Of a stretch of 64,000 nt of DNA, positions 1 to 11,535 are shown one piece after another; the first letter of the stretch is position 1, and every line of letters starts with the position of its first letter. The DNA is from Panonychus citri (taxonomy: Eukaryota; Arthropoda; Arachnida; Trombidiformes; Tetranychidae): contig NW_026515545.1 of NCBI RefSeq assembly GCF_014898815.1, positions 62,001-126,000 on the forward strand. The letters run 5' to 3'. The translations under genes and the position numbers were made by a program. The notes below the pieces were generated by a model. The model was not told the DNA's origin, searched no databases, and was given only the letters and a program-made list of their open reading frames with translations.

Positions 1-3
1 AAT

Positions 4-1563
4 ATGGGAATTGTGGTGAGTAATTATAACGTCAACAATAAATTAATTAGTTTCCAGTTTCAGTTTTCATCCCTTCTTATTGGTTTGTTTACTTATTTTT
101 TGTCATTCGTTTCTATCTAATCCTTGGGCCTAATTAATTTTTGTTTTTCCTTCTTTTTAAAGGCTAATTCAGCTGTAATTGGTTCTATTACTACATTAAT
201 TGTTGGTATTTTTATATTTCTATGGATTAAAAAGGGTAAATCAAAAAGTAAAAAGAGATTACTAATGGATTCTAATGTCAAGTATCAAGTTCCATTGCTT
301 GGTAAAGAGGTAATTACTATTTTCCTTTTACTCTTTGAACCTCAATTGTTGAATTGAAGGAAAATGGGTCAAATTCTGGTTAATCAGGTAGTCAGATATC
401 TAATTGTCTTTTTAATTTTTTATGTATAGAATATCAATTGGAATACTCGACGCTTTAGATTCGGTTTACCTACGGAAGATTCTGTTCTAGGTGTTGGTCC
501 TGGTGAACATATTTATCTATCGGCTAAAATCAACGGCGATTTAGTAATTCGTCCTTATTCACCAATCACTGGCGATGAAACCAAAGGCTATTTCGATCTC
601 ATAATCAAAGTGAGTATCTTGATGTCTTACAGCTTAAAACAGAGACTTTGGCATCTTCGTTTTGAAGAGTAAATCAACTTATCGATTGTTAATCTTGACA
701 AAATGGTTACCAATCAACCTCATAAACAAGTACTCAAGTCTAATAACAATTTGTGTCTTATTTGGATACAAAACCATTACATGTTAGCTTAGTTATCAAA
801 TTAAATCGTCAGAGGTTTTGATAAATCCAGATAACCACTAATGTTATGAGAAACAATATGATGAAAGTTTCATATGATCTGAACAAGATGATTAAATTGG
901 ATATAATCAATATATTGATTTCAAATTCAACGTATTGTAGATCAATGTCAATTATATTTTCTCATCACGTTACATTTACATTATTTTCAGGTTTATTTTG
1001 CTAACCAAAACCCAAAGTATCCTAATGGAGGAAAAATGTCTCAATACTTAGAAAGTATGAAAATAGGAGAGACAATTGATATTCGAGGTCCTGATGGAAG
1101 AGCGATTTACATTGGTAATGGTGATTTTCTTATTAAGAAAAAGAAAACTGATCCATTGGTTAAATACCATTACGATAAATTGGGTATGATCGCTGGTGGA
1201 ACTGGCCTTACACCTTTGTTTGCCGTTTTACGTGAGATTATTTCAAATCCGGAGGATAAGACACAAGTTTCATTCCTATTTGCAAATCATACATCAGATG
1301 ATATTCTTTTACGTGAAGAATTGGACCAAATAGCGTCAAGATTTCCCGACCAAGTTAAAATCCATTACACTTTAGGTAAATCAGAAGAGGGTTGGCAACA
1401 CAAAGTGGGTCGGGTTGATGATAATATGATCCGAGATTGTTTGTTCCCACCAGCTGATGATACGATGATTATGATGTGTGGCCCACCGGCTATGGTCAAG
1501 GAAACACTTCAACCAACATTGGACAAAATGGGTTACAGTGAATTGAGAAGACATGTTTTTTAA
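4..1563 (+). CDS. CYB5R3-like: NADH-cytochrome b5 reductase (CYB5R2/3-like), 4 exons
   Basis: Flavoenzyme that passes electrons from NADH to cytochrome b5 at ER or outer mitochondrial membranes, for fatty acid desaturation and sterol synthesis. Exons read 4-15, 163-309, 430-609 and 991-1563, all with GT/AG borders, giving 303 residues; human CYB5R3 has about 301. Residues 5-25 form a hydrophobic N-terminal anchor followed by a Lys/Ser-rich stretch. The FAD motif RPYSP is near residue 90, the NADH-binding GGTGLTP near 180 and CGPP near 276. The first exon codes only Met-Gly-Ile-Val and begins three bases from the window edge, so the promoter is not visible. CYB5R2 and CYB5R3 cannot be told apart by eye. 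Confidence 0.93.
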
Positions 1564-1843
1564 AGAGGGTCCGTTTCAATTTCTCTGTCAATTCCTTGGC
1601 CCCTTCCTTAAAGATCTCACAATCTACTTCTCTACAGAGGAAATGTGAACATTTACAAGGATCAAGTATTAATACTTAAAAGATGAATGGATAACAGTTA
1701 AAATGGAAGGGATAAATTACTATTTTCCAAAATCAAATAGAAACAGTCAATAGACCCGATGGAATTCATTCATTTCCATGCTACTACTTATGTGCAATTA
1801 CAGATATATAAATATGTTTGTAAAAAAAGGAGATTTACATGAC

Positions 1844-2437
1844 TCAATTAAATTTTGCAGAATTATTTTGTTGAATTATGTTTAACTTTTTAACTACTTC
1901 TTTGTGAACAGTATTACGATAAGATCTTAAAGTTGATTCGTAATGTTGAATAGTTGGTAGATCCAATCCAATCTCAGCGAAGGCGCGATTAAGTAAATCA
2001 ATGAAATCATTTGGACCTCTAAAGTGTTTGGAATCATCTGAAGATCTTAATAGATGTGTCAGTTTCTTAAGATAATCACCAGTGATTTGGGTTAATATCT
2101 CAATGATACTTTCACTGGTCTCATGGAATCCAGCATGAGTAGTAATCAGAATGATAGATCGTTTCAACAATTGTTGGACAGATTCTTGACTTAAGAATCG
2201 TGATAGGTGATCATAATCATCACTAGAAGAAGCTTGTTTAAGTTCTAAACATTGAAGATCATCAGAGGAAATAAGAAAATCAGAAGATGAAGATGAAGAT
2301 GAGGAACCGGCTTGATCCAATTTGGTTAACAATCGGAGTAATTGAATAGTATTAATAACAACCGGATTACCAACAGGAAGATCATTGATATCGATCAACT
2401 TCTTATCATAATGACTGATAAAAACAGGTTCATTCAT
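1844..2437 (-). CDS. SUPT7L: STAGA complex 65 kDa subunit gamma (SUPT7L)
   Basis: Subunit of the SAGA/STAGA histone acetyltransferase coactivator. It is a single exon of 197 residues, shorter than the human protein. The recognisable part is the C-terminal histone-fold (bromo-associated) region: HAGFHETSESIIEILTQI and the following DYLKKLTHLLR, FIDLLNRAFAEIGLDLP and SYRNTVHKEV segments line up with vertebrate SUPT7L. A run of serines lies at about residues 45-52. Upstream there is a YAGATGKC-type element at 2583. The first 140 bases upstream and part of the 3' coding region are duplicated near 4.9 kb. The family call rests on remembered similarity. Confidence 0.75.
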   Translation of the reverse strand: MNEPVFISHYDKKLIDINDLPVGNPVVINTIQLLRLLTKLDQAGSSSSSSSSDFLISSDDLQCLELKQASSSDDYDHLSRFLSQESVQQLLKRSIILITTHAGFHETSESIIEILTQITGDYLKKLTHLLRSSDDSKHFRGPNDFIDLLNRAFAEIGLDLPTIQHYESTLRSYRNTVHKEVVKKLNIIQQNNSAKFN

Positions 2438-2582
2438 CCTTAAACAGAAACAGAGAACAATTAACTAGAAATAAGATTAACAAGGTTAATCAGCAATTAA
2501 TCAATGAAGGAAAACAATTGAACTAAAATTTGAACACAAAACCGAAAAAAAAAGTGAAAAATGTAAACAAATCGAAAGTGTT

Positions 2583-2589
2583 GCCATCT
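2583..2589 (-). promoter_or_regulatory. Shared upstream element, SUPT7L copy
   Basis: In gene sense it reads GTTAGATGGCAACACTTT, 146 bases upstream of the SUPT7L start codon. It matches the elements at 32495, 35654, 43092, 55009 and 59791. The core resembles CTCF or YY1 sites; no function is demonstrated. Confidence 0.5.
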
Positions 2590-2689
2590 AACAACAGGAA
2601 AGGAAACTAATCAAGATGAACTTTTTTCTTGTATCAAAATGAAAGAAATGATCAACTAATTAGAATCAAAATTAATTAAAAGAAAATTA

Positions 2690-3139
2690 AAAAATCAGTT
2701 TACAATAATTGTAATTAACGTTTAATTTACTTCATTGATTGTTGTTTAACAGTGAAAATTATATTGATTAAGAAAAAATTGTTAACCTAACCCATGATAA
2801 TCATAGAACTGAATTTATAATCAACTGATTGTGGAATAAAAAACTTTCCTAATTGTTATAATATTTGATTTTTGCTCATTTTGAACAATTTAATTAAATT
2901 AGAAAATTTTATTGTAACAATTAAATTGGTTCTGTTTTTTATATGATTTCTATAAGGATTTAATTGTTGATTGAAAATGAATCTCTTTTTGTTTGGGATT
3001 GTTATTTTTTCTTATTAATTGTGATCAGTTTAATGTTTTCAATTTTATGTATAAAATTCCAAATTAACAATTAACTTTGTTGTTGTTGTTGTTGAGCAAT
3101 TTGTGATTAGTTTAATGATTTAATTATCATGCTCTGGGT
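2690..3139. other. Intergenic, AT-rich
   Basis: No gene seen. The part 2691-2870 is repeated at 6298-6475. A short run of GTT triplets lies near 3085. Confidence 0.5.
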
Positions 3140-4552
3140 TTAATACTTGGTAATATCGTTAATGGTTTCCAATTGTTTAATATCAATTGTCGATCCACAC
3201 ATTGGACAAACGGGTTCACGATTTAATAGCCTGGAAAATATTGATTATATTGATGGTTGTGATTTAATAGTGATGGTTCATTGTTTTTTGATTGTTGCTA
3301 ATCAGTTAAATCAAGTAAGAAATTAGCGAAAATATCAACATTACCTGTTGAAGTTGCTAATTTAAAAGCTTCATCGGTACACTTGGAAAGGATTAGAAAT
3401 TTAATCGCAGATTCGATATCGTTGATCTTTTGGAAAAATCAAGCGATCATTTTAGCTCCTTCTAAACTACCAGAATCTTTTACCAATCTAACGGCTTCAC
3501 TTGGATTAAGCTTATCGAGAAGAAGACGAACCGAATCAATCGTTAATCCAGAGCTTAGATAAGCTTTAACATCTTCTTTGTAATCACCTTGACTTTCCTT
3601 GATTCGGCCATATTGATTAAGAATATCAACATTAGTTAAGGAAAACTTATCGATCAATTGTCCAACTTTTAGTGTATTTCGAACGGACAAATATAATTTA
3701 GCCACTTTTTCACCATCACCACCCTGTTCATAAAGTTGAGTAGCTTCTGAATAAAGTTTCAACGATTCCAATATAGAATCACATTCAATGTGTAATTCAT
3801 GGTCATCAACCAATTCCAAAGCAGCTTCAACTTATTCGATTCAAATATCATGAAACTCATGATATAAAGATTCCCATGTCAGTTAATCTCAGGAGAAATA
3901 GATTCTTCTTATTGAGAATTAGACTAACACAATTATTACCTGTCGATGAATTAATTGTATCTCGAGGTTGAATTGTGGTAAAGGTTAAAATGAAGGTTAA
4001 CCTTTAAATTTCTTTACTCGTTCCAACGGCAAGAAGATGATCTTTTTGACCAAACCAACATGGTTAACATGTCACGAACATCGGTGTCAACTCTAGACAT
4101 CTTATGGACACTCGAATCCCAAAGGTAAATTATCGGTGATTTACCACTAATTGCACCTAAAATATTACCTTCAACATTCCATGAAAGTCCAGTACACTGA
4201 CTGGGCACAATAAAGAAAATAGAAAATAATTTAATTTCTTTTTCTTGATTGTTTGTTTCGTCTTTTCTAATTACCCTGGTAAATTAATTGTATCGATTTT
4301 ATTTCCATGTCAATCATGAACTATCACCGTATTATCATAGCCCATTGTAACCAGGTAACTTGCTTTATTCGGCTGCCAAATTATGAACACAGGACCCGAA
4401 CCATGGGTTCGTTCAGGTATAGTGAGTACACGCTGATTAATAACAATGATATAAAACAATGAACGATTAAATCTCGATAATCTTGAACTTCCCATTTGCC
4501 TCGAGAAAAACAATTGAAACAAATGAATGACCAGAATATTGGTCGTGATCAT
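3140..4552 (-). pseudogene. WDR19: WDR19 / IFT144 pseudogene with large internal losses
   Basis: Intact WDR19 is the IFT144 subunit of intraflagellar transport complex A, about 1340 residues in human. Here three pieces lie in the correct order. The N-terminal WD piece runs from about 4432 to 4015: GPVFIIWQPN, then an intron 4201-4274, then LSWNVEGNILGAISGKS and IIYLWDSS. The TPR piece runs from about 3850 to 3344: LYSEATQLYEQG, then SLEGAKMIA, then SAIKFLILSKCTDEAF. The C-terminus is at 3230-3140 (PVCPMCGSTIDIKQLETIND). Hundreds of residues between the pieces are missing. Two conserved arginines have become TGA, at 4310-4312 and 3439-3441, consistent with CGA to TGA decay. A frameshift lies near 4040 before the LAVGTSK segment. 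The last retained splice junction no longer keeps frame. It is flanked by SUPT7L and a partial duplicate of SUPT7L. Confidence 0.88.
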
Positions 4553-4882
4553 TGAATTTCAATAGATTGCAATCGAAAGGAAATCAAACTTACTTTCATA
4601 ATTATTTGTTTCCTAATAATTTAAACGAGTGAATAAAAAACAAGAATAATAATTTACTCAACAATTAAAACTCTTAATAAATCAGATATTATTGTTAACA
4701 ATGTTGATGAATTAAAATAAACAATTGGTTTCCATGGATTCAATTAGATTGAAAACAAAAACAAACCAAAAATTTGTGATCATCAAATTGATTTAGTTGT
4801 TAATAATTTACCTGGATGTCCCTCTCCCACAGATTCAGAGGTGAACAGGAATGTATCATCGTCATCAATTGAATTCATCCTG
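4553..4882. other. Intergenic, no gene seen
   Basis: AT-rich DNA upstream of the WDR19 remnant. No promoter or reading frame can be supported. Confidence 0.4.
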
Positions 4883-5250
4883 ATTGAATAGTTGGTAAAT
4901 CCAATCCAATCTCAGCGAAGGCGCGATTAAGTAAATCAATGGAATCCTTTGGACCTCTAAAGTGTTCATTCATCCTTAAACAGAAACAGAGAACAATTAA
5001 CTAGAAATAAGATTAAAAAGGTTAATCAGCAATTAATCAATGAAGGAAAACAATTGAAGTTCAATTATTGAACTAAATTAATCAGTAATTATTTGAACAC
5101 AAAACCGAAAAGAAGTGAAAAATGTAAACAAATCGAAAGTGCTGCCATCTAACAACAGGAAAGGAAACTAATCATGTTGAACTTTTTTCTTGTATCAAAA
5201 TGAAAGAAATGATCAACTAATTAGAATCAAAGTTAATTAAAAGAAAATTA
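4883..5250 (-). repeat. Partial duplicate of SUPT7L coding tail plus upstream region
   Basis: Bases about 4883-4966 copy SUPT7L coding bases 1945-2028 with a few changes. They are then fused directly to a copy of 2429-2690 (start codon region and upstream DNA). The roughly 400 bases between are missing, and the junction shares a few bases (GTT). The copy carries the promoter-type element at 5144 and cannot encode a protein. Confidence 0.85.
5144..5150 (-). promoter_or_regulatory. Shared upstream element, duplicated copy
   Basis: Second copy of the SUPT7L upstream element, carried by the duplication. It now lies about 590 bases upstream of the WDR19 remnant. Confidence 0.4.
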
Positions 5251-6297
5251 ATGATTAATCACCTAAAAATACGATCATTTTGATTGATTACACTTGTTGA
5301 CATTGAAGTTAATTAATTAAACTTAAACCAACTTAAACTCAAAGCAAATCTCCAATTCAAAAAGTGGAAACAATTTAGAGAAAAATTTTATTTAATTTTT
5401 TTCCTAATCACAATTAGTATTTATATTGTTAATCACAATTAAACACACATATAAGGTAGACCATTAAATAGCCCAATTTACTGATCCCCCTACTTTTAGA
5501 TTTGTAAACGTTTTAATTTAAGTCTTTTACTTAATTACTTTTAGATGATTAGAAACCATTTTTTCCTTAAACCATCAGCTGATTTAATCTTTTACTAATT
5601 AATTGCAACAATTAACCTAAACTTTGTGTCGTCCATCTTAATGTCAAGGACAGTTTATCAATTTTAATCATGTATCGGTTTAAATTACAAAGTTGAAATT
5701 GACATTTTCAACTTAAATGATTAAAAATCAATAATTTAAATTTAAACTTTTCACCAATTGATCAAATTTAATTTAATCTCGAAGACGAAACAAAATGATT
5801 AACTTTTCCCTATTAAATTTTAATTGAGTAAAAAAAAATTAAGGAAAACAAATGATTAACTGATTGCATCAAACTAATCAGATAAAATAAGTTAATAAGT
5901 CGAAAAGTTAATCAACTGATTAATAATAAGGGTCGAGATTGACCTGAACTAACTGACCAATTAAAAGATTTGGTCAACAATTAAATCTATGGATGAAAAT
6001 TTGATTAATTGATGATTCCTTTTCTTTCCGTATAGTTGATTGTTCATTGATTATAAAAAAATTTAACAATCAATGAATCAAATTGTTACAAAAAGTATTG
6101 ATTGTAACCATTTGAAAAATATTGATTGAATAAAATTCAACAAAAACAAATTGTAATCAAAATAATAGAGGAATTAACTAAATTGTTGTTAAAGTAAAGA
6201 AAAATAATTTTTCTTTCTGAAGGTGAACAACAATTATTATAATTATGATTAATAAATTGTGATAGGATCGCCCAAATGAAGAAAAATAATTTAACAG

Positions 6298-6475
6298 GAA
6301 AAATCAGTTTACAATAATTGTAATTAACGTTTAATTTACTTCATTGATTGTTGTTTAACAGTGAAAATTATATTGATTAAGAAAAAATTGTTAACCTAAC
6401 CCATGATAATCATAGAACTGAATTTAAAATCAACTGATTGTGGAATAAAAAACCTTCCTAATTGTTATAATATTT
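6298..6475 (-). repeat. Third duplicated block from the SUPT7L upstream region
   Basis: Copies 2691-2870 almost exactly. In the source it follows directly after the segment copied at 4965-5250; here about 1.05 kb separates the two. Either the copy gained an insertion or the source lost DNA. Confidence 0.8.
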
Positions 6476-7203
6476 GAACAATTAGTAAATTATTTTGAAG
6501 ATGACAGCCCACATCTCGATCCAATTTAACATCAACATTGAAAAATTAATTAATCATCTTTAATTGTGATTAAACAAGGAGTCAAATTTGTAAGATGATT
6601 GGGAAAAAGTTTGATTCCTAAAACAAATCAACAACCTCGTTCTGATTAATTATTGTCAATTTTAATTTTTCATTGAGACAATTGATTAATCATCAATTAA
6701 CTACTTGAAAATCATCAATGTTATCAAATGAATTAACAATTAGCCAAAACATTAACACTTAAAAAATAAGAAACTTGTTATTATCAATGAAACTTTGAAG
6801 CTTCAAAAGTTAATCATAATCTTAAAATTATTAAACATAATCAAATGAGAAATTAACAAAGGAGAAACATGTTAATTGTTAATCGTTACAATTAACAATT
6901 AAATTAATTCTATGTTAACACTCAATGTTGTCTGATTGTTGTTTAAATAGTTGAACAGAATTTCAATTTTGAAAGAAGAATTTTCTTTCTATTCTTAATT
7001 TCTTCAAGGTTAATTTACTGATGGTGATGATTAACTAACAACAATCAACCAACTACAGAATACAAATTAAACTGTGATAATTAAATAGATTCACCTAGAC
7101 CCATAATATTAACGTTCCAACATTTATCCTGCCCTTAAATCAAGGTTAAAATCATTTTCTAATCTTCAGTTGATTCTGGATGAAGATGAAGATGAAGGTA
7201 TAA

Positions 7204-7282
7204 GATGATGAGGAAGATAATGATGAGGATGATGAGGATGATGAGGATGATGAGGATGATGAGGATGATGAGGATAATGAGA
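7204..7282 (+). repeat. GATGAG minisatellite
   Basis: Tandem GATGAG-type units with slight variation, noncoding as far as can be seen. Confidence 0.8.
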
Positions 7283-8461
7283 GTGAGTAAATAAGACTAA
7301 GGTGGAGAGGGAAAAACTAGGAAGAAAGAGGAAAAAGGACAAAGAGGTGGGAATTGCCCGTCAGAACTTTTCGTTACTAGAAAAACTTTTTTTTTCTTCT
7401 TTTTGTTTTGTTCTAATGAATTCGAATTGATATTTTATTATAATTTAAACACTTTTATAATCATTATGGATACAAGGTGACGTTTGGATTTTACAACAAT
7501 CAACTAGACAGTAATTAAAATTAACAATCAAATTAAAATAATTAGTGTTTGCTTGCGATTCTTACACTGATCTTAATTGTATTTACATTAAACTATTGTT
7601 GTTTAAACACCTACTGTAGTCTAAAGGTTTAATGGTTTGGAGTTAATTGTTTGATAAAATTTTCAATTATTAAAATACGATAATCATAATTAGTACCACG
7701 TCCTTGTGAACATTAGCATCGGATGGATGTTTAGATAATTGTGATTTAAATTGTTCGGATTATGTGAGTTTGGAGAAATTAAATGTTAATCATTAGGTTT
7801 CTTTGTAAGGAAAATGCTAATTAATCAGAAACTTGCATCATTTGTTAATTGTTCTGATGTAATATGAGCAATTTAATGAGTTGAGCATTTGATTTTTTGA
7901 TTGTTTTGCTTTTTGGTCGTGATTATTATGACTGATTTAGTTGTTTAATTCAGTCTATCAGGATTGGAAATTAGTTCATATAAGTTTAAAGTTCATGTTT
8001 ATGACAGCGAAAGTGAATCAATTTTAATTGACAAGTTTTGCAATTATAATAGGATAATTGGTAATTAGGAAAAAGGATTAATTGCAAAATGATTAAGATA
8101 CTAACCTAGGCTTGGAAAAGGTGATTAAGATTAAAAGTTAGTGAAGATGATTAAGTTTGCAGATTAAATAAGGAAGACGATCCACAGATTATGGTAATAG
8201 AAAGTGATTACTGGGTTAGTTTTGATTAGATTTGATCGCCTACATGATTATAATTATTGATTTAATCCAATTTAAGGTCAGTATTTATTATTTAAGATCA
8301 ATTTGTTATTATTTTATAAAAATGCCAATTGGATATTAAAGTGACCTTGTGGCCATAGTTGGTTTCCTTCAAATGAATCAAATAACATCTTTAATCAAGG
8401 GTGGGAATCAATAGTCAAAATATTCGGGCGCCGTCAGATTCAGGGTGGGGTTTTCATCTTT

Positions 8462-8464
8462 CTT

Positions 8465-8554
<90 letters not shown>

Positions 8555-8576
8555 CTCTCTCTCTCTTTCTCTCCAT
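8462..8576 (+). repeat. CT microsatellite
   Basis: Long CT run about 80-190 bases upstream of the TATA box of the cuticle gene. The right-arm counterpart is shorter and more interrupted. Confidence 0.9.
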
Positions 8577-8651
8577 CCTCATCCATCTTCCTCTTCTCAC
8601 TCAAATTAACTTTTACTCTCACTTTCATCTTAATCTCACTTTAATTTTTGG

Positions 8652-8660
8652 TATAAAAGG
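8652..8660 (+). promoter_or_regulatory. TATA box of cuticle gene 1
   Basis: TATAAAAGG, about 100 bases before the start codon. A TCAGT initiator-like sequence about 40 bases downstream suggests the transcription start. The same layout is mirrored at 18804-18812. Confidence 0.7.
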
Positions 8661-8754
8661 CTGATTCCCTCTCAATCTAAATCATCATTCACAATCAGTT
8701 AATTCATTTATTCACTTGATCAAAGTAATCAAACAACAAACCAACTAACTAATC

Positions 8755-9477
8755 ATGAAGGTAAGTTTTTCATTTACTTTTCTCTTGACTTTTTATTTTT
8801 TATCAATTAGATTCCTAGAAATACAATCAACCAATCAACTGATTAATTTTCTATCTGTGGATTATTAGGTCATCATCTTCCTCGCTCTCTGCGGTATTGC
8901 CTCAGCTGGAATCATCGCCGCCCCAGCCGCCATTGTCTCAACTGGTTCATCATCACAAACCCGAAGCCAAGATGGTCTTGGAAACTACGCTTTCGCTTAC
9001 AATGAAAACCATGCCACCGGTGGTTCATCACGAAGTGAATCTGGAAACGCTCTCGGTCAAGTTGTTGGATCTTACTCACTTGGTGTTGTTGATGGAAGAC
9101 AACGAGTTGTCAACTACGTCGCTGATGCTCTCGGTTTCCGTGCCGCCATCTCAACCAACGAACCAGGTACCGCCCCTAAGCCCGCTGCATCCACCAGCAT
9201 CTCATCACCCGGAGTCATCGCTGCTGCCCCAGTCGCTGTTGCTGCTCCAGTTGTCGCAGCTGCCCCAGCTCCAATTGTAGCTGCTGCTCCAGCTTTCGCT
9301 CCATCTTACTATGCACCAGCTCCAGCTAAGATTGTCGCAGCTGCCCCCGCATACGCCCCAGCTGCCCTCCCCGTCGCCGGTGCTCATTATTCATCAGTAA
9401 TCAACCACGCTTCATACGCTCCAGTAGCCGCCAAGGTTGTTGCTGCTCCAGCTTTCGCCGCCCCCGCTCTCTGGTAA
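8755..9477 (+). CDS. Chelicerate RR-type cuticle protein, copy 1
   Basis: Structural chitin-binding protein of the exoskeleton, secreted by epidermis. Exon 1 (8755-8760) codes Met-Lys only. The intron 8761-8868 is followed by exon 2 (8869-9477), giving 204 residues. The signal peptide covers about residues 1-19. The Rebers-Riddiford region is at about residues 40-105: GNYAFAYNENHATGG, GQVVGSYSLGVVDGRQR, then VNYVADALGFRA. The tail is rich in Ala, Pro, Val and Tyr, typical of hard-cuticle proteins. The tiny first exon is usual for arthropod cuticle genes. The encoded protein appears identical to that of the inverted copy at 17987-18709. Codons are more GC-rich at third positions than in the housekeeping genes, suggesting high expression. 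Confidence 0.93.
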
Positions 9478-9922
9478 ATTAATTAATACCATCAATTAAT
9501 TGTAACAACTATAATGATAATTGTCTAAATTTATGAACAAACTGCCAAATAATAATAATAATGTCAATTCACAATTTGTAAATTGCTCAACCAAGTTTCT
9601 CATTCATTTCTCATCTATTATAATATTTAATCTCGGCTTATAATCAATATTATAATATAATCTAACATAATAGTCAAGTTCATTAGATTAATTAACCAAT
9701 AACCAAAAACTAAAACAAAACAAAAACAAAAACAAAAATCAAAACAAATTAAAATGAAACAATCAGTTAATCAACTTTAAATCAACAACATACACAATCG
9801 GGTGTGTTTATAATCATCATCATGTTGTTTTGTTACCATTCAATCAATTCAAATCAAAATCAAATTCAAATCTCTCTCAAATCATTAAACAGTTATTATC
9901 AACTTTTTGACCGGAATATGTT

Positions 9923-11535
9923 GGCTACAATTAACTTTAATGAATTTCAACAAAAAAAAAAGTTAACTGAATCCTCCAACAATTAAGAAATAAAAACATT
10001 TAATTAAGCCTGAGGGACTCACTCCTTAAATTGCTTTCACTTTTCAATCATTTGATCACAATCAACATACAGTCGATATCTTAATCACAATCAATGAATC
10101 CAGTTGAATAGAAAAATATAATCTCAACAATTTATCCAACAAGGTATAAATTATTAATAATTTTCATCTCAACTTTCCTCTTCACTGACTAATCATCACA
10201 ATTAACTCAAATCATTAACGTTCAAATTAAAATCATGGTTTAATCACTAACCTAACAAACTGTTAACCTAATATAACAGCAATCAATAAATTGTAAACAT
10301 TAAGGTATTGACGAAATTCAGTTAATTACTCTAATCAATGTTTTTAATCGAGTTCATTATCAGATAGAAATTAAAATGCAATTTAGTTAAACGAGTAATA
10401 AATTTTTAATTTCTTCCAAAAATATCAATTCAGTTAATAGGAACATAATTTCAAGATCAACAATTAACAGTTTTCCATCATTTTCTATACAATCTATCTA
10501 ATGTTTACAACTTTCGTAACTCGAACGATACTCAGAAATGTTCAAAGTTTCTTTCGAACTGCAACACGAACCATGATTCGATTCCAGGAGAAAATGAAAA
10601 CAAATCAATAGGAGAATCGGAGATTTTGAAGAGCGAATACTTTAGATCTTCTAGAAATCGACATTCGACTAACTCGAAACTTTATCTGATCGAAAAAAAT
10701 TTTCGAAACTCATCCCAGTTTTTTTCGAGGACTTTCGTTTCGAACTTTTTGTTCTAACGAATTCGATAAACAAAAGTTCTAAAAGAAATAGTTTATTCTT
10801 ATTCTTATTCAGCATTTTGAATTATTATGCAACTATTAATATAATTCATCGATTTGATCTTCAATTGAAAAACCTTTGATTTAATTCACTTCTCACCTGA
10901 TCAATTGATTGTTGTTAATTGTTACACAATCAAGCAAAATAATACAATACAAACTAACCTTGAAAATGAATTCTTATTAAATAATGAATGTTGATCAATG
11001 ATAAATAAATCATTCAATTCATTTTTCATCACAATTTATAAATTTAATTCAAATCAAATTTTTAGATGAATGATTGATGAATCACAATTAGTAAATTTGG
11101 AAGCACAATTAAAAATTAAACAATTTGAATCACATTTGATTAAGTTTTTTTTTTCAAGCAAGTATTTATTATCGTTTAAATATAAATTGTATTTTTTGTT
11201 ACAAGATATTTGTTTTAAATCACAATTAAAATTGACTATTCGTTGTAATTAGAAATGCAAATTAATCTTAATCCGAAAATAATTTATCACTTTTAATGAA
11301 CATTTGATTAACAACAAATCACACTGGTTACGATTAATTATCAATCAAATCCAAAGGGATCAATGAACAATGGTAGAAAACAATGGGTAAGAAAAATTGT
11401 ACTAAATTGTTAATTGTGATTAACACTAATGATGAAGGTGATTGATGATGATTATCAGATAATTTTGTAGTTTAGATCACAGTTAATCCAATGTTAAAAT
11501 GAACACAAGTGAACACACAGATTAAGATGATAATT
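9923..11535. other. Intergenic between cuticle genes 1 and 3
   Basis: AT-rich and without a supported gene. At 10490-10790 there is an unusual density of TCGA/TTCGAA words. Confidence 0.5.

Larger units (their letters stand above)
5251..8219. other. Gene-poor AT-rich interval
   Basis: No supported gene. It contains the duplicated segment 6298-6475, a GATGAG minisatellite at about 7204-7282, and a TTGTTCTAATGAATTCGAA stretch near 7415 that recurs near 10751. Confidence 0.5.
8220..9922 (+). repeat. Left arm of a 1.7-kb inverted repeat
   Basis: Near-identical reverse complement of 17542-19282. The arm holds a whole cuticle gene with its promoter and 3' flank. The arms differ mainly in the CT/GA tract; few base changes are visible elsewhere. 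Confidence 0.92.

Noticed and set aside
8440..8664. Open frames across the CT/GA microsatellite on both strands (also at 18800-19101, 49528-49911 and 62040-62249)
   Set aside because: Dinucleotide repeats are open in several frames and give Ser-Leu or Arg-Glu runs only; no homology or start context.
8897..9387. Alternative-frame open reading frames inside the cuticle genes (also 18056-18567)
   Set aside because: Shadows of the true RR-type frame, which has a signal peptide and the conserved domain.
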